Assembly (NCBI GenBank): GCA_963966185.1
Contig: CAWZYM010000384.1
Location: 684,001 to 748,000 of the forward strand
Length of the DNA: 64,000 bases
DNA from: Rhabditoides inermis
Lineage: Eukaryota; Nematoda; Chromadorea; Rhabditida; Rhabditidae
Direction of reading: 5' to 3'
Made by a program: the position numbers and the translations under genes. Below, piece after piece: positions 23,401 through 33,793 of the stretch. How positions within the stretch are numbered: position 1 is the stretch's first letter; the number at the start of each line of letters is the position of its first letter. The notes under the pieces were generated by a model that did not search any database, was not told where the DNA came from, and saw only the letters and a list, made by a program, of their open reading frames with translations.

Positions 23401-26400
23401 ATGTTGTTAAAGTCGGCTACAAAATTCCAGGAATGATGTGCAGGTTAACCACACAAAATTATCAAGAGAGCACTAAACACAGTCCGGCTGGAGCACAAAA
23501 ATGTATCTGCGTCAGAACATTTTGTTGACGCGCGAGTGGTTGTCGCGCGGAATTTTCAATCAGCTGATCGTCAGCGAGTCGCCGTTAAATTTGTCGAATT
23601 TGAGTTTTTTGTTGTATTTTATGTTTTGTACTGTTGTTTCATCGTAATATTGTTGCACATCAGTTGTAGAAGCTGTTTACTATGTATTCCTCGCTGCTAG
23701 TACGTTTTGTCACACCAATTATTGGTGTTTCGACGAATTCGAAGTTACGCTTGGGTTGCTCGGTTACGCGTTGTTATTCATTGTTTTTGATTTTATGTAT
23801 ATAGTAATGATGGCATATATTGTTTGTTTCAGCGCATGTGTATTACGCGATTCGGGGCACCGTCCTTGTCGCGGTCGGTGCCGCGGTAGTTGCGCCACTT
23901 GAACCGCCATCCGAAGTGAGTTTTCATTTTGTTTCGTGTCCGTTGATGCTTCTCGTTTTGATAGTCGATTGATTGAGTATTGTTTTGCAGTTGCGCGAGG
24001 CAGGTTGTGATGAAAACGCGTTGCAGCGGTCGAGTGAACAGTTTCAACAGTGTAAAATAAGTTTCGAGAAACACTGTTATTTTGTTGCTTTCTGTCCGCC
24101 GGCGGTGATATCAGCTATCTCTTCTGCGAATCGCATATCTGCCTCCATGGCGCAGCTGGTTAGCTGTCGGCCTATAGCGCTCACGCTCACGGGTTCGATT
24201 CCGCCCTGATGTTTTTGTGGGTGCAAAAATGACCGATTGGCATGAGTCCAACTGACGGGTCCAGCTACCGTAATTCTTGTGCACCGCCCATTCCTGGCCG
24301 ATTGGAGAGGACTTTATGCCTGTCCGTCACTCCCGTTTTCAAATGGGCTGCACACCCATTGAGCACGTGAGCAAGCGTCTCAATTTTTCTCTCATTGCAC
24401 ACAGAGCACATCTTGTCTGATTCTGCATTCTTCGAATTGAATCTCGAACCTTTCAGAGGGAGATTATCAAGCAATGCTCGGTGTCTCCACTCAATTGCAC
24501 TCTCCGTTGTTGCCTGCGGCAATTTGCCTCGAAGAATTCTCACATTTCGATTGTCTTGCATGAACATATCGAAATTGTTTCCGATCATCGAGTATTCAGT
24601 ACTCATCCTCTCAATGTTGCACTCGTCTAGCGCACACGTGATTCTCCTTTTGAGGAGATGTTTCAATTTTCTATCAGTTATCGATTTCTTGCTGGTTGGG
24701 GTTGCTTGCATTTCAACCACCAGCTCACCATTCACACATTTCACATCGAAAACGTGCATTGTCTTTCTGAAGTGTCGCACCGCCTCTCGGCAATTGCGCA
24801 TCACATTTGTCCGGCTACCGTATGACCCGATACGGTATCCCAACTGCTCATCATTCAAATAACGTGCACACATCTCTTCCTTATCGAGCGTGATCGCCTC
24901 TTGCACTCCAATCCAAGTTACTGAAATGTATTCCAGAAGATTCCAGAACACATTCTTTATATAGTCATCGTCCGACCACAACAGCTTCATCGTTGTGTTT
25001 ATATTACCAGTATACATGATGTCTTTCGGATGTTGCATATGGAACCCTTTCGAGCAGTACAAGTACGGCTTAGGCACTCCACCCTTCACGTTCTGTATGT
25101 GGCCAACAGTCGTTGCGAGCGTCCTCTCTAGCTCATCAATACTGCTCATTGCCAGCTTGTCATTCATTGCAAAATAATATAGGCGCGAAATCACAAATGT
25201 CTTGATTGCGTCTCGCAGCTGATCGCCACTGAGCGAGCCTCTGGCTGCTGCCAGCTTCCTCATATCGATTTTCATTTGTTCGAGTGATTCAGTCGGTTCG
25301 ATGATATCGCGAAAACCGACATTCACACCTAGATACTTGTAACTGTCTGATTCACCGAGTACAGTTATACACTGGTCATACATTTTTGTCTCTTTCGTAA
25401 TCACCCTTCCTTTTTGGATAGTGAGTGTGCCACATTTGCGCGGCTTGAATATCAGATTAATCTGTTTTGCATCATCTGCCATTCTCTCTAGCTGATATTG
25501 CATATCCGAATGGTTCTTCGTAATCACCGCCATGTCATCAGCAAAAGCCAGCAGTGAAAACTTTTGACCAAGGACTTCCATTGGTTTGACTCTCTTTTGG
25601 TGTGTTCGGATGATCATCTCCAGCACAATATTGAACAAAATGGGTGAGATTGGGTCACCCTGTTTCACTCCTGCGTTCATTGATATGCTTTTAGTTTGAT
25701 CGTGCTTTGTGTTTACGCGGAACGATGCTCCATCGTAGTCCGCAATGATGTTTCGAAATTCTGGCGGGAAGCCAAAAGCCCTGAGGGCCTCGAGTATCGC
25801 TATGTGTGGCACGCTGCCAAATGCATTGGCAAGGTCAAGCCATGATACACAAATGTCACCTTTTATCGCTTTGACATGTTGAATCGGCGTTCGGAGAAGC
25901 GCAATGTTCTCCAATGTACCTTCTCTGTTCGTGAAGCCCTTCTGGCAGTCACTTATCATTCCTTTAATCGCACACATCCTCTTTGTCAAGAGACCAGTGT
26001 ACACTTTGTACAGAACATTCATAAGACTTATCGGTCTCCAGTTTTCAATATCCATCTCGTCTCCCTTCTTGTAGATGAGAGATGTATTCGTTTCTTTCCA
26101 GCTTTTCGGGATGCGCTGTTCTCGAATGCATCGATTGAACAGTTCAGTAATGAACAGTCCTTCAGGATCGGCCTTGATAAGGTCACTATACATAGTGCCA
26201 TCCGGTCCCGGCGCTGTATTAGGCTTATTTTTCAAAACAGTCATCACTTCGTTTTGTCCGAACCGCCTCAACAATGAGCCGGAGATGTTCAACTTGGGTA
26301 AGTTGGCGGCTAGCCGCCTTACAGCATCGTAATCACATGGCGCGACCGTAGTCGTCTTTCGGAAGTAACTTTCCACTTTGTTGATTCCAATTTCGCAATC

Positions 26401-27540
26401 TTTCGACTCTTCGCCGAGAATACGTTTCACTGCATGTGCTTTGTTTTCCTTATACAGTATCCTCAAATCGTTCTGCTTCCTAGGGGCGCAGCCTTGCCTC
26501 TTTTTGTTATGTTTTGGTTGTATTGTTCGATCAACGAGAGCTTCGCATGACGGCAACTCATCCTCCAACAGTTTACACGCTTCCGCGTGTCTCTCTTTCC
26601 TCTTAAGGTATGCAAATTTCACAAACTGATCAGCTACATACTCGACCTGTTCGAACGAGGTCGTCTGATTGAGCTTCTCCAGCCAACTCCCCTTCACGGG
26701 AAGTGGCATGGGGTTCACCTGTATGTGGGACAAGTCAATATCCATGAGTTTCGGTATATGACTCGTTCTCTCATTATGAATCGTTGTTCTCATTCTCACT
26801 CTCAGCTGTTCAAGCTCTCCAATCGAGTGAAAAAGCGGTCGATTATCGATTAATTGTTCAAGAATCATCACAATTCTCAGTCCACAGTTCATTTCCATTC
26901 TCTCTTGCCTACTGTAGGTGGCAGGCTCGGCATACTGTATCTCGTTGCCAAACAGGCGCTCTAGTTTATCAATCGATCGATTATCGATCGAGTTGCATTG
27001 TCTAGGATCGTATACGGTAGTCGTGCTGTGAGACTTATCGGCCACAACCAGCATCCAGTGATTGTTGTAGTGGTACGGTAGCACCACTTTACTGTACTTT
27101 GTGTCTCGCATTGCGTTACACAGTGCGATCTCGCTTCCTTTGTATTTCCATATCACTCCACGCACGAGAGCGGGGTTCATCACATAGGTGCTCGTATTAC
27201 GGTATTTCGATATGAGTTAGGCATGGATTGCTTGATTGCTCATCCGCGAATTAGCACCCTCACTGTGATTGAGACAGGCCATCGCCGACCTGGTCAGATC
27301 ATTTTGCACTCGATATTCCTCGAATTCATCATTTTCTTGCATCTCCGGCTCGTCTTCCATTGGCGAACTCGCATCTACATGCTCATTTCCACTTTCAGTT
27401 ATCGATTCCATTGATTGGTATTGATCGATCGAATCGTCTGCACTCGCCTCCTCGGGCGTAGGTAGATCAGACCGCGATCTCTCTTCTCGCACGGTCACAC
27501 CAGCTGACAGCTGGCTGGACTCAAGACAGCTGGCTGGACT

Positions 27541-27588
<48 letters not shown>

Positions 27589-29948
27589 GGGGAAAGGGAG
27601 GAAGAGTCTTCTAGATCAGATGGGTCCCCTTATTCAGGGCAACACGAAGTTCTCCCCGTAAGCGTTCGCGGCGGCGGCGGAAGAAGCAGGGACGGGGGTC
27701 GACGCCGACTATATTCTATACGTGGCGGTCAACGACCTAGTCTGTGTGGGTGATAGCTCGGAGACAAGGATGACTACACTCACTCTGATAGCGGCATGAT
27801 CATGATTCGTGATCTGGTAGCTCGTCTGTAGTGGAAGATCGTTGCGGGGACAGGCACATGTTGTTATAGCCAGTGCCAGACTATACAATGAATGCAACTC
27901 TACACATAGCTGTTTGCAGCAACAAGGCGCTATCGCGACGGGTACAATGTGTAAAATGGGAGGGCGGTGGAATCGACCGACCGCCGGAAGAGTACTCATA
28001 TGTACGCGCGCAACGACAGACGAGGTATAGGATTCTTGGCAATAGAACTCACATTCACGCAGACTCTCCTCAAACACGAAATCATCCACGCGCTCGGATT
28101 TGTGGGACCTGCGACGAAAGGATTCTGGAAAGACGACCACACGCCGTACTATAAGATGTGGGTGGTATAGTGGGAGAAGAGACTGGTGCACTTGTTCCAG
28201 CGATCCCACCAATCCCCGGATGCTGCTGGGAGGAGAGGAGGGCCAAGTGGTGCGCACAGTCGCCAGAGACGACTGGCTCACCAAGAATGGAAAGGTGTCC
28301 AAGCTAGCTTTCCAGTTGTGTCTGAAAAGTGTGCTGTTGATATGGTTGATATCATCATCCAGTATCATCGAATGCAAAAGCTAATGTATCATAGAAGTGG
28401 TGTATTCAGATCTCGCACAGTGTCTCAATGGTCACATCGCCACTAGTCGTCAAAGAAGCACAGAAACATTTCAACTGCTCCACTCTCGAAGGTCCGTTTT
28501 TGAGGTGTCGGAGACTCACTCGGAATTTTTACTGTTGTATTGATGAGCATTATAATATGATATATGATAGCGTACTGTATGATGCATCTTGCTATTTGAG
28601 GTCTGGAATTGGAAAACAGCGGTGCGTGGATTTCACGTCACCACCACTGGGAACAACGGCTGATGTTCGAAGACATCATACAGTCGAGTCCCGGACAGAA
28701 CAATACAGTATCCCGCATCACACTCGCCTTTCTGGAAGACAGCGGCTGGTACAAGGCAAATTACAGGTACCGTATTTATATACTATAACTTGGTACTTGG
28801 TTTTTGTGATTATTTAACCTTTTTAGCATGGCCGACCGGCAATCATTTGGTCGCAATCATGGTTGCGACTTTGTCAAGAAGAGTTGCGGAGAGTGGATCA
28901 AAACTCGGAGGTCCAAGGGGCTCTCTCCCGCACCCTTCTGCGATCGACCAACTAATGGAAAACAATACATGGGGTATATATTATTATTATCTCTTTTTTG
29001 AACTGTATTCACACTCGCTTCAGGTGCTCTTTTTCTCGCAAGTCTGTCGGAAGATGTGGAACTAACACTCGAGTTCCAGTTCCGGTGGAGTTCCAGTATT
29101 TTGAAGGGTACTCTGGCACAAACGGCTTCATGGACTACTGTCCCTATGTATCGGTGAGCTGTTTCGCACTAACTTGATATCAGTCATGTTTCAGGATACC
29201 ACAAAATCCACGTCGTGCTTGAAAGTAAATGGTAGTACGCACTTTGGACAGGTAATCTCTCTTGTTCCGATCCCTCCCCTTCCCAATTCCAATCTTACTA
29301 GACAACCGGCCCGGATTCTCACTGCATCGACTACTCTGGAGAATGGGTGGTAGAAGGAGAAATACGCACAGACAAGAATATCACTGTCGACATGCTACTC
29401 AAGCAATACTCGATAGAAGGCGGATGCTACAAGGTCTCTCTTTCTCCCCCCCCCTCTCTCTCTGTCTCTCTCTCCAGCTCGCATATCATCACTTTCAGAC
29501 GCAATGCGCGAACTCGCAACTGTACATTGAGATTGCTGGTCAGTGGCATATCTGCGGCCCGGAGGACGAGGGAAAGAAGATCAAAGTCGAAATCGTACGT
29601 GTATTTCTCTCTATTATATTACTACTACTTTTCTCTCCATTTCCATTTTCCTCCCTTCCTCTCTCCCTCACTCTTTTATCCGTCCCAACATGGCATATCC
29701 TTCTCCTTCAGAAATCTGGCAACGCCACCGCGAGAGGAGTTCTCGTGTGTCCTCGATACACCGACATCTGCACTATCGTCTCCTTTCACTTTGCCCCGGG
29801 AACATTATATACTCTCATCGTGTGCGCTGTATTCATTCTCTTCACAACAGTCGCCGTGTTCATCATTGGTCGACTGACCGCCAACGCCCCGCCCACTAAG
29901 ACCACTCCCACCAAACCCTCTTCCCAGTCCATCTCGCACTCATCCTAG
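18858..29948 (+). CDS. LMLN: Leishmanolysin-like (M8) zinc metallopeptidase, invadolysin type
   Basis: Eighteen exons: 18858-18911, 19040-19097, 19220-19313, 19405-19567, 22488-22556, 27615-27657, 27690-27749, 27870-28024, 28063-28169, 28201-28294, 28410-28491, 28601-28766, 28827-28973, 29024-29153, 29195-29251, 29302-29433, 29478-29594 and 29712-29948. They give 654 aa, close to animal LMLN. The signal peptide is MGYPLLLFFFLLHAVAEE. The family landmarks occur in order: PLRIHVHYDSSV, VPEQHL followed by a Cys-rich segment, DADYILYV, catalytic HEIIHALGF (HExxHxxGF), HFNCSTLEG, HHHWEQRL (probable third zinc ligand) and FLEDSGWYKANY. A C-terminal hydrophobic helix with a Pro/Thr tail suggests a membrane anchor. 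Intron 4 contains a cyclin gene on the other strand and intron 5 a retroelement. AATAAA lies 12 nt past the stop codon. Confidence 0.93.
18918..18998 (+). repeat. (CCCTCT)n hexamer repeat in LMLN intron 1
   Basis: About thirteen near-perfect CCCTCT units follow the first splice donor of the metalloprotease gene and fill most of intron 1. The tract is pyrimidine-only on the coding strand. Confidence 0.95.
19171..19214. repeat. (TA)n microsatellite in LMLN intron 2
   Basis: About 22 TA units immediately precede the acceptor of exon 19220-19313. The tract is self-complementary and length-unstable in principle. Confidence 0.95.
20058..20063 (-). terminator. PolyA signal of the nested cyclin gene
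   Basis: The minus strand reads AATAAA about 90 nt downstream of the cyclin stop codon. This fits a complete, independently terminated gene inside the LMLN intron. Confidence 0.6.
20155..21759 (-). CDS. CCNB: Mitotic cyclin, B-type
   Basis: Nine exons: 21502-21759, 21380-21460, 21243-21338, 21079-21183, 20915-21040, 20708-20827, 20586-20669, 20429-20527 and 20155-20274. They encode 362 aa. The product activates CDK1 at G2/M. The cyclin box opens with NRVVLIDWLVQVHDRF, then AAKYEE and the second cyclin fold (MSPSHIAAASLVLASH). The N-terminal 86 residues are disordered and proline-rich and carry an RLAL at residues 27-30, an RxxL destruction-box candidate. The gene lies wholly inside intron 4 of the metalloprotease gene in the opposite orientation. 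A (GT)n/(GA)n compound microsatellite at 20354-20424 sits in its last intron. All internal phases are consistent. Confidence 0.93.
20354..20424. repeat. Compound (GT)n(GA)n microsatellite
   Basis: About 18 GT units run directly into about 17 GA units, next to the donor of cyclin exon 20429-20527. Because of orientation the cyclin pre-mRNA carries the (TC)n(AC)n strand. Confidence 0.95.
22855..23430 (-). pseudogene. Restriction-like endonuclease domain fragment of the retroelement
   Basis: Minus-strand frames encode DFNNIQDIIVAAAEKSA and then NLRPDIVLK (the PD of PD-(D/E)XK). After a frameshift VIVDVRVSF appears. A further shift in a poly-A run is followed by VSLHPFLVSSLGDYWKDN, typical of the C-terminus in R2/NeSL-type proteins. 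At least two frameshifts make it non-functional. It is separated from the RT frame by the insertion at 23431-24299. Confidence 0.7.
23431..24299. mobile_element. Insertion splitting the retroelement, with short terminal inverted repeats
   Basis: The RT frame stops and the endonuclease frame resumes exactly across this 869-bp segment. It begins CCAGGAATG and ends with the complement CATTCCTGG. A weaker similarity continues inward (CACAAAATTA versus GCACAAGAATTA). No transposase is evident. It carries a tRNA-like sequence. Two spliced-looking plus-strand pieces (about 23832-23918 and 23992-24092) with an open frame may be remnants of captured sequence. The TIR is short, so the class is uncertain. 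Confidence 0.5.
24141..24212 (+). repeat. tRNA-like sequence (Pol III A and B boxes), possible SINE head
   Basis: TGGCGCAGCTGGTTAGC at 24148 matches a tRNA D-arm/A box, and GGGTTCGATTCC at 24191-24202 matches a T-arm/B box at tRNA-like spacing. I could not fold a convincing acceptor stem or anticodon arm. A tRNA-derived SINE or pseudo-tRNA is therefore more likely than a working tRNA gene. Confidence 0.55.
24265..27543 (-). pseudogene. Ulp1-like protease / reverse transcriptase polyprotein, interrupted
   Basis: An acidic N-terminal region (27217-27543) and a 972-codon frame (24265-27183) are in the same frame, separated only by a TAA at 27214-27216. The second part opens with a Ulp1-like fold: NNHWMLVVAD (His), VYDPRQ (Asp), RQERMEMNCGLR (Gln and Cys). 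It continues into a complete-looking RT domain with APGPDGTMYSDL, NWRPISLMN, WLDLANAFGSVP, GVKQGDPISP and the catalytic FADDMAVI. It then reaches a Cys/His motif (CSVCNERKIETLAHVLNGC). Reading is cut off at about 24300, where foreign sequence begins, so the endonuclease domain is no longer joined. Confidence 0.85.
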
Positions 29949-30405
29949 TATTGTAGTCGAATAAAATATCATTCTTACAAACATTTAGTATATAGAGATT
30001 TAGTATACTTACAAACATTTAGTATATAGAGGCGAATCGCCAGCCCCGGTCGCCGCCTTTTATTCGCCCTCCTGTCTGCCGGCAAATCAGATCGGCTATG
30101 CGGTAATTTTCACCGTGTGCTCAATGCCTCATTAGTGCGAGGATATGGTGATGAAGTGCGAATGGAAATGCGCTGATCTTGCGAGTTCTATACTAGCGGT
30201 GATGCGAGCAACCATCTCAATTTCTCATTTATATTTATCTTGAATGCACTGGTGTTTTTTTTTAATGTTAAAGTGGATGTGTGTACTCGTGCCCGTAGAT
30301 TATGTCGCTTCACCAACTTCTGCCCCCTCTGATCCACCTTTCTCTCCCCGTATCGAATGAATGCACCCGTTTATCAGCATATAAACATAAATCCATAAAA
30401 AGGTG
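29949..30405. other. Convergent intergenic region
   Basis: Lies between the 3' ends of LMLN (plus) and KXD1 (minus). It contains a tandem direct repeat of about 27 bp near 29974-30030 and no recognisable exon. Confidence 0.5.
29960..29965 (+). terminator. LMLN: PolyA signal of LMLN
   Basis: AATAAA lies 12 nt after the LMLN stop codon, implying a very short 3' UTR. A short direct repeat (ttacaaacatttagtatataga) follows at about 29974-30030. Confidence 0.65.
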
Positions 30406-31193
30406 TTACTCGTCTTGGTCATCGATGCGACGCGCCTTGAACTCGGAGTCGACTGAAAAGGAAAAAGATGGGGGATAGATACAACAACGAAATGAGGGAT
30501 ATAGAAGGAAGAGAAAAAGAAAACAATGGTAAGAACTCACCCTCGTTGTAGACGTCGGGATACTTGGTGGCGAGGGCGCGCTTGAACAAGCGAATGCGCG
30601 AAAATATAGACTCCAGGTCTGCCTTCATCTGTAGTATCGTCTCCTGAAACAAAGATTTTCTAATATCTTTCTCGCTTTCTCATTCTCATTGATTATCACA
30701 TCCACATTATCTCATTATCTATATCTTCCAATCAGCTATCGTTCATTCGACTATCCCTCTATCCCTGTGCCTCTCTCTCCCTCCCTCCCTCTCTCTCCCC
30801 TTTCCCCTATCTCTCTCCCTCCCTCTCTTCTCCTCACCTTGTGTTGTGTGGCGTCTTTCCTCGTCCTCTCCAGCCTCTTCTCGCTCAGGTGACAGCAGTT
30901 CGACAACATCTCGTTCGTCTTCTCGAAACGACGCAGACTGTAATCAACACTCAATCAATCAATCAACAAAGCAAACAATCGATACGATATTCCACGCACG
31001 TACCTCTCCTTTTGCGTGTCGATGATGGCGTCGATATTGTTGTTGTCAACCTGGAGAACAGCGTGTTAAAATCACAGCGTCTAAGCGTGTACACCTGTGT
31101 GAGGAGTGAGTCTAGGAGGTGTTGTTCTACTGTGAAGTCGGACTCGACGGAGCCTTCCTGTGGAACACCCCGGATCGGCATACTGAAAGTCAT
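30406..31193 (-). CDS. KXD1: KxDL motif-containing protein 1 (BORC subunit)
   Basis: Five exons: 31095-31181 (or from ATG 31193), 31004-31050, 30838-30937, 30541-30643 and 30406-30452. They encode about 127 aa (131 from the upstream ATG). In other animals KXD1 belongs to the BLOC-one-related complex on lysosomes, which recruits Arl8 and kinesin. The diagnostic segment [14 protein letters not shown] is followed by [19 protein letters not shown], matching the family's helical core. There is no signal peptide or membrane segment. Two in-frame ATGs are four codons apart, and I cannot choose between them. Confidence 0.9.
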
Positions 31194-31983
31194 CGATACA
31201 TCATCAAGAGACTTCAGACTTAACCGAACGCGTTGTGATAGATTACACACAGGTGATGCTACACGCGGCGATGCTACACTGATCGGATCATTGATATAAG
31301 TACTCCAATGAAGACACAAGAAAGATTATTAGCTTTTCTGGCGATGCACTCACACTCGCACTATTATATGTTCATTATAACAACATAAATAACATGAACA
31401 GCAAGATCATGCGTGTCTTCACCCTAAACGACTGCGCAAGCGTCCCACAATGTGCGATCGATATGCTCTACTAATGCTTACAACGAGTCCGCGTGGGCGA
31501 GGTCAACCAGATCAGTCTACGCAATGTTCCAGTGCACATGCTAATCGCTCAGAGCACCCCATATTTGGACAGCAGTCGGCGTGGCTTGACTATTCTCATT
31601 CTGATGCTATGCATATTCCATTGTTGAACGATACGATGTAAGACAATTTTGTCCATTTTGTGAAAACTGAAAGATAATGTACACGTACTCTATATTAACA
31701 TCCATTCTAACTAATGTAAACGATCAATTTGACGTACTCACAACGTGAAATGCAAAGAAACGTAAAACGAAATATTGATTTTCAACAATATAGTGATAAA
31801 CGAGATTCTATGGTCATACACTCGCCGATTTTACACTATGACGTCACTTCCGAACAGCTGAGCACTCACTAGCGAAAGTTTTCGAAAATGCGTGGCGCCG
31901 CGTTCTTTCATTTTATTTCATCATCCATTACCGTTTGTTGTTTGGAACTGTTACATACGTGGATACATTATATTTATTAAAGG
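31194..31983. promoter_or_regulatory. Divergent intergenic region
   Basis: Separates the starts of KXD1 (minus) and the LRR gene (plus), so it holds both promoters. No exon is convincing. No core promoter motif is clear. Confidence 0.4.
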
Positions 31984-33744
31984 ATGGGCGAATCTTCGCG
32001 AGGGGCTCAGCAAACGCAAACATTTCGCTTGCGCGAGCAATCGGTACGTTTTATTGTTATTTTTATTACAATTTCGTATTCTTTGATTTATAAACACGTT
32101 ACAGGCGATGACTGACTGGCCGGCTTTGAGCCGAAGCGACAACAAGGCCAACGCCAACCTCCGGCGCACCTTCCACGGCCGCAATAAGCATAAGTACGTT
32201 TATTTTTTTATTAATAACTATAATACATTTACTTACAGTGAGAACGCACAGAAATTTCTGGCTTCTGCCAGTAACGCCGGGACGAAGTCGCCATATACGA
32301 GGTGAGCTTGTGCCATGTGATTGATACATTGCCCCGTGCTCTTGTTATCACTGATAACGAAACAATTGATACTTGTCAGTGCTCTTATTGTTTGATATTT
32401 CCTCGAAACATATTATACTATGATCAACCTGTATTTGAGAGAGGAAATGGAGTACCTGACTGAGGCTATCGTATCGAATGACATCATCATGCAATGCATC
32501 TGCAAGAACCTCGTCTCCATCAAGGTACGCCTTCTGCTCTATTAGTTCAAATTAGTTTCTCAGTTCCCCTTTTTTGTGTTTGCTGATGTTGTCCCTCTAG
32601 GACCGTCTCTCGCTGGAGTTGTCGTCGTCTCGTCTCCTTGATTGTTCCCGCATGTCTCCCTACGACTTCCGCTCACACGGCGATCATCTCGACATCTCAT
32701 TCAAGGTACGCGTCTTGTTGCTTGTTATTGCATATATAATTACGACTTGTCATTTATCTACGGTACACACTGTTGTACCGAAGATAGTGGTAAGTGATCA
32801 GTGGCAAAATTGAATGTGCAGTGAGAAGAATTGGAGACGGCCAGTGTTATGCATGTAGTTTGAATCGTGCTGAGGGGGGTTACGCGATCGGAGCAACGGC
32901 ACTTGTGATTGCTTGTAATGTGTGGTATATGGTGAGCGTGTGTTGCAGACGCTGAACGACCTGGCGTCTGTGTGTCTGGGCGACACGTGGTGTGTGGTGC
33001 CTGTGCGGACTGCGGAGACGCGCCGGCAGGGCGCCGCCTCACACAACGACGACGTCACCAAACAGCCACACAAGTTCGGTACGTCTGGTTTATTCTCTTC
33101 ATTTTGTTCTATTGATCTATTGATCGTTTCACGTTATTCAATTGCATATAGCATGTTCTTTTATGTATTGTAACTGTTATGCGTGTGTTTTTCAGTTTCT
33201 GTTCTTAACGGAATCTCGTCGCGATTCTCGCACCGAGCGGAGAGACTGGATGTGCGGAGAGTGACACTAGGTTAGAAGCTTAGAAGAGCAAGAGAGTGAA
33301 TGAAGGAAGAGAGAGAGACAGAGAGGAGGAGGGAGAGAGAGAGAGTTTTCTTATAGGAGGCACAAGCCAGGAGGACGTTGAACTACTCGGCGTTCGAAAC
33401 CATCAGGTATTTTTTTTCACAATCGCCCTGGTCACAAGTTTCATATCAACGTGTACTGTCTGCGATACATACGTTTCACATAATTTATATTGGAGTTTAT
33501 TATAAATCAGATTATTATAATATCATATTGTTTTCAGCTGATTCTCACCTCGGATCTGTGTATGTTCCTGAATGATTGCCTGCCGAGGATGGAAGAACTC
33601 AGACTGACTGACCTGGGCATTGATGAGGTGGCACAGCAGTACTGTGAGTGGTGGAGAACATGTTTTGATTGAAAAGATTTGTCTCTAATCGTATGGCATT
33701 CGGTTTGGAGTTGATATTGGGTAGTTGGCAAATGGCTTGGGAGA

Positions 33745-33793
<49 letters not shown>

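Larger units (their letters stand above)
22577..27543 (-). mobile_element. Decayed non-LTR retroelement with Ulp1 protease, RT and REL endonuclease (NeSL/Utopia-like)
   Basis: Reading on the minus strand, the order is a Ulp1-type cysteine protease, reverse transcriptase, a zinc-knuckle-like CSVCNERKIETLAHVLNGC motif, a restriction-enzyme-like endonuclease fragment, then about 280 bp of 3' sequence. This order is characteristic of site-specific early-branching non-LTR elements such as NeSL and Utopia. The copy is dead: one in-frame stop, a foreign insertion, and frameshifts in the endonuclease. It fills LMLN intron 5. The 5' boundary is uncertain (near a (GA)n tract at 27542-27582). The 3' end at 22577 is inferred from a second copy of that sequence at 33667. 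Confidence 0.8.

Noticed and set aside
22855..24300. The RT and endonuclease pieces as two different mobile elements
   Set aside because: Order, strand and family logic (RT, then Cys/His knuckle, then REL endonuclease) match one element cut by a later insertion, which is simpler.
27709..28377. 222-codon minus-strand frame antisense to LMLN
   Set aside because: It overlaps exons carrying the catalytic HEIIHALGF motif on the plus strand and resembles no protein. It is a shadow frame.
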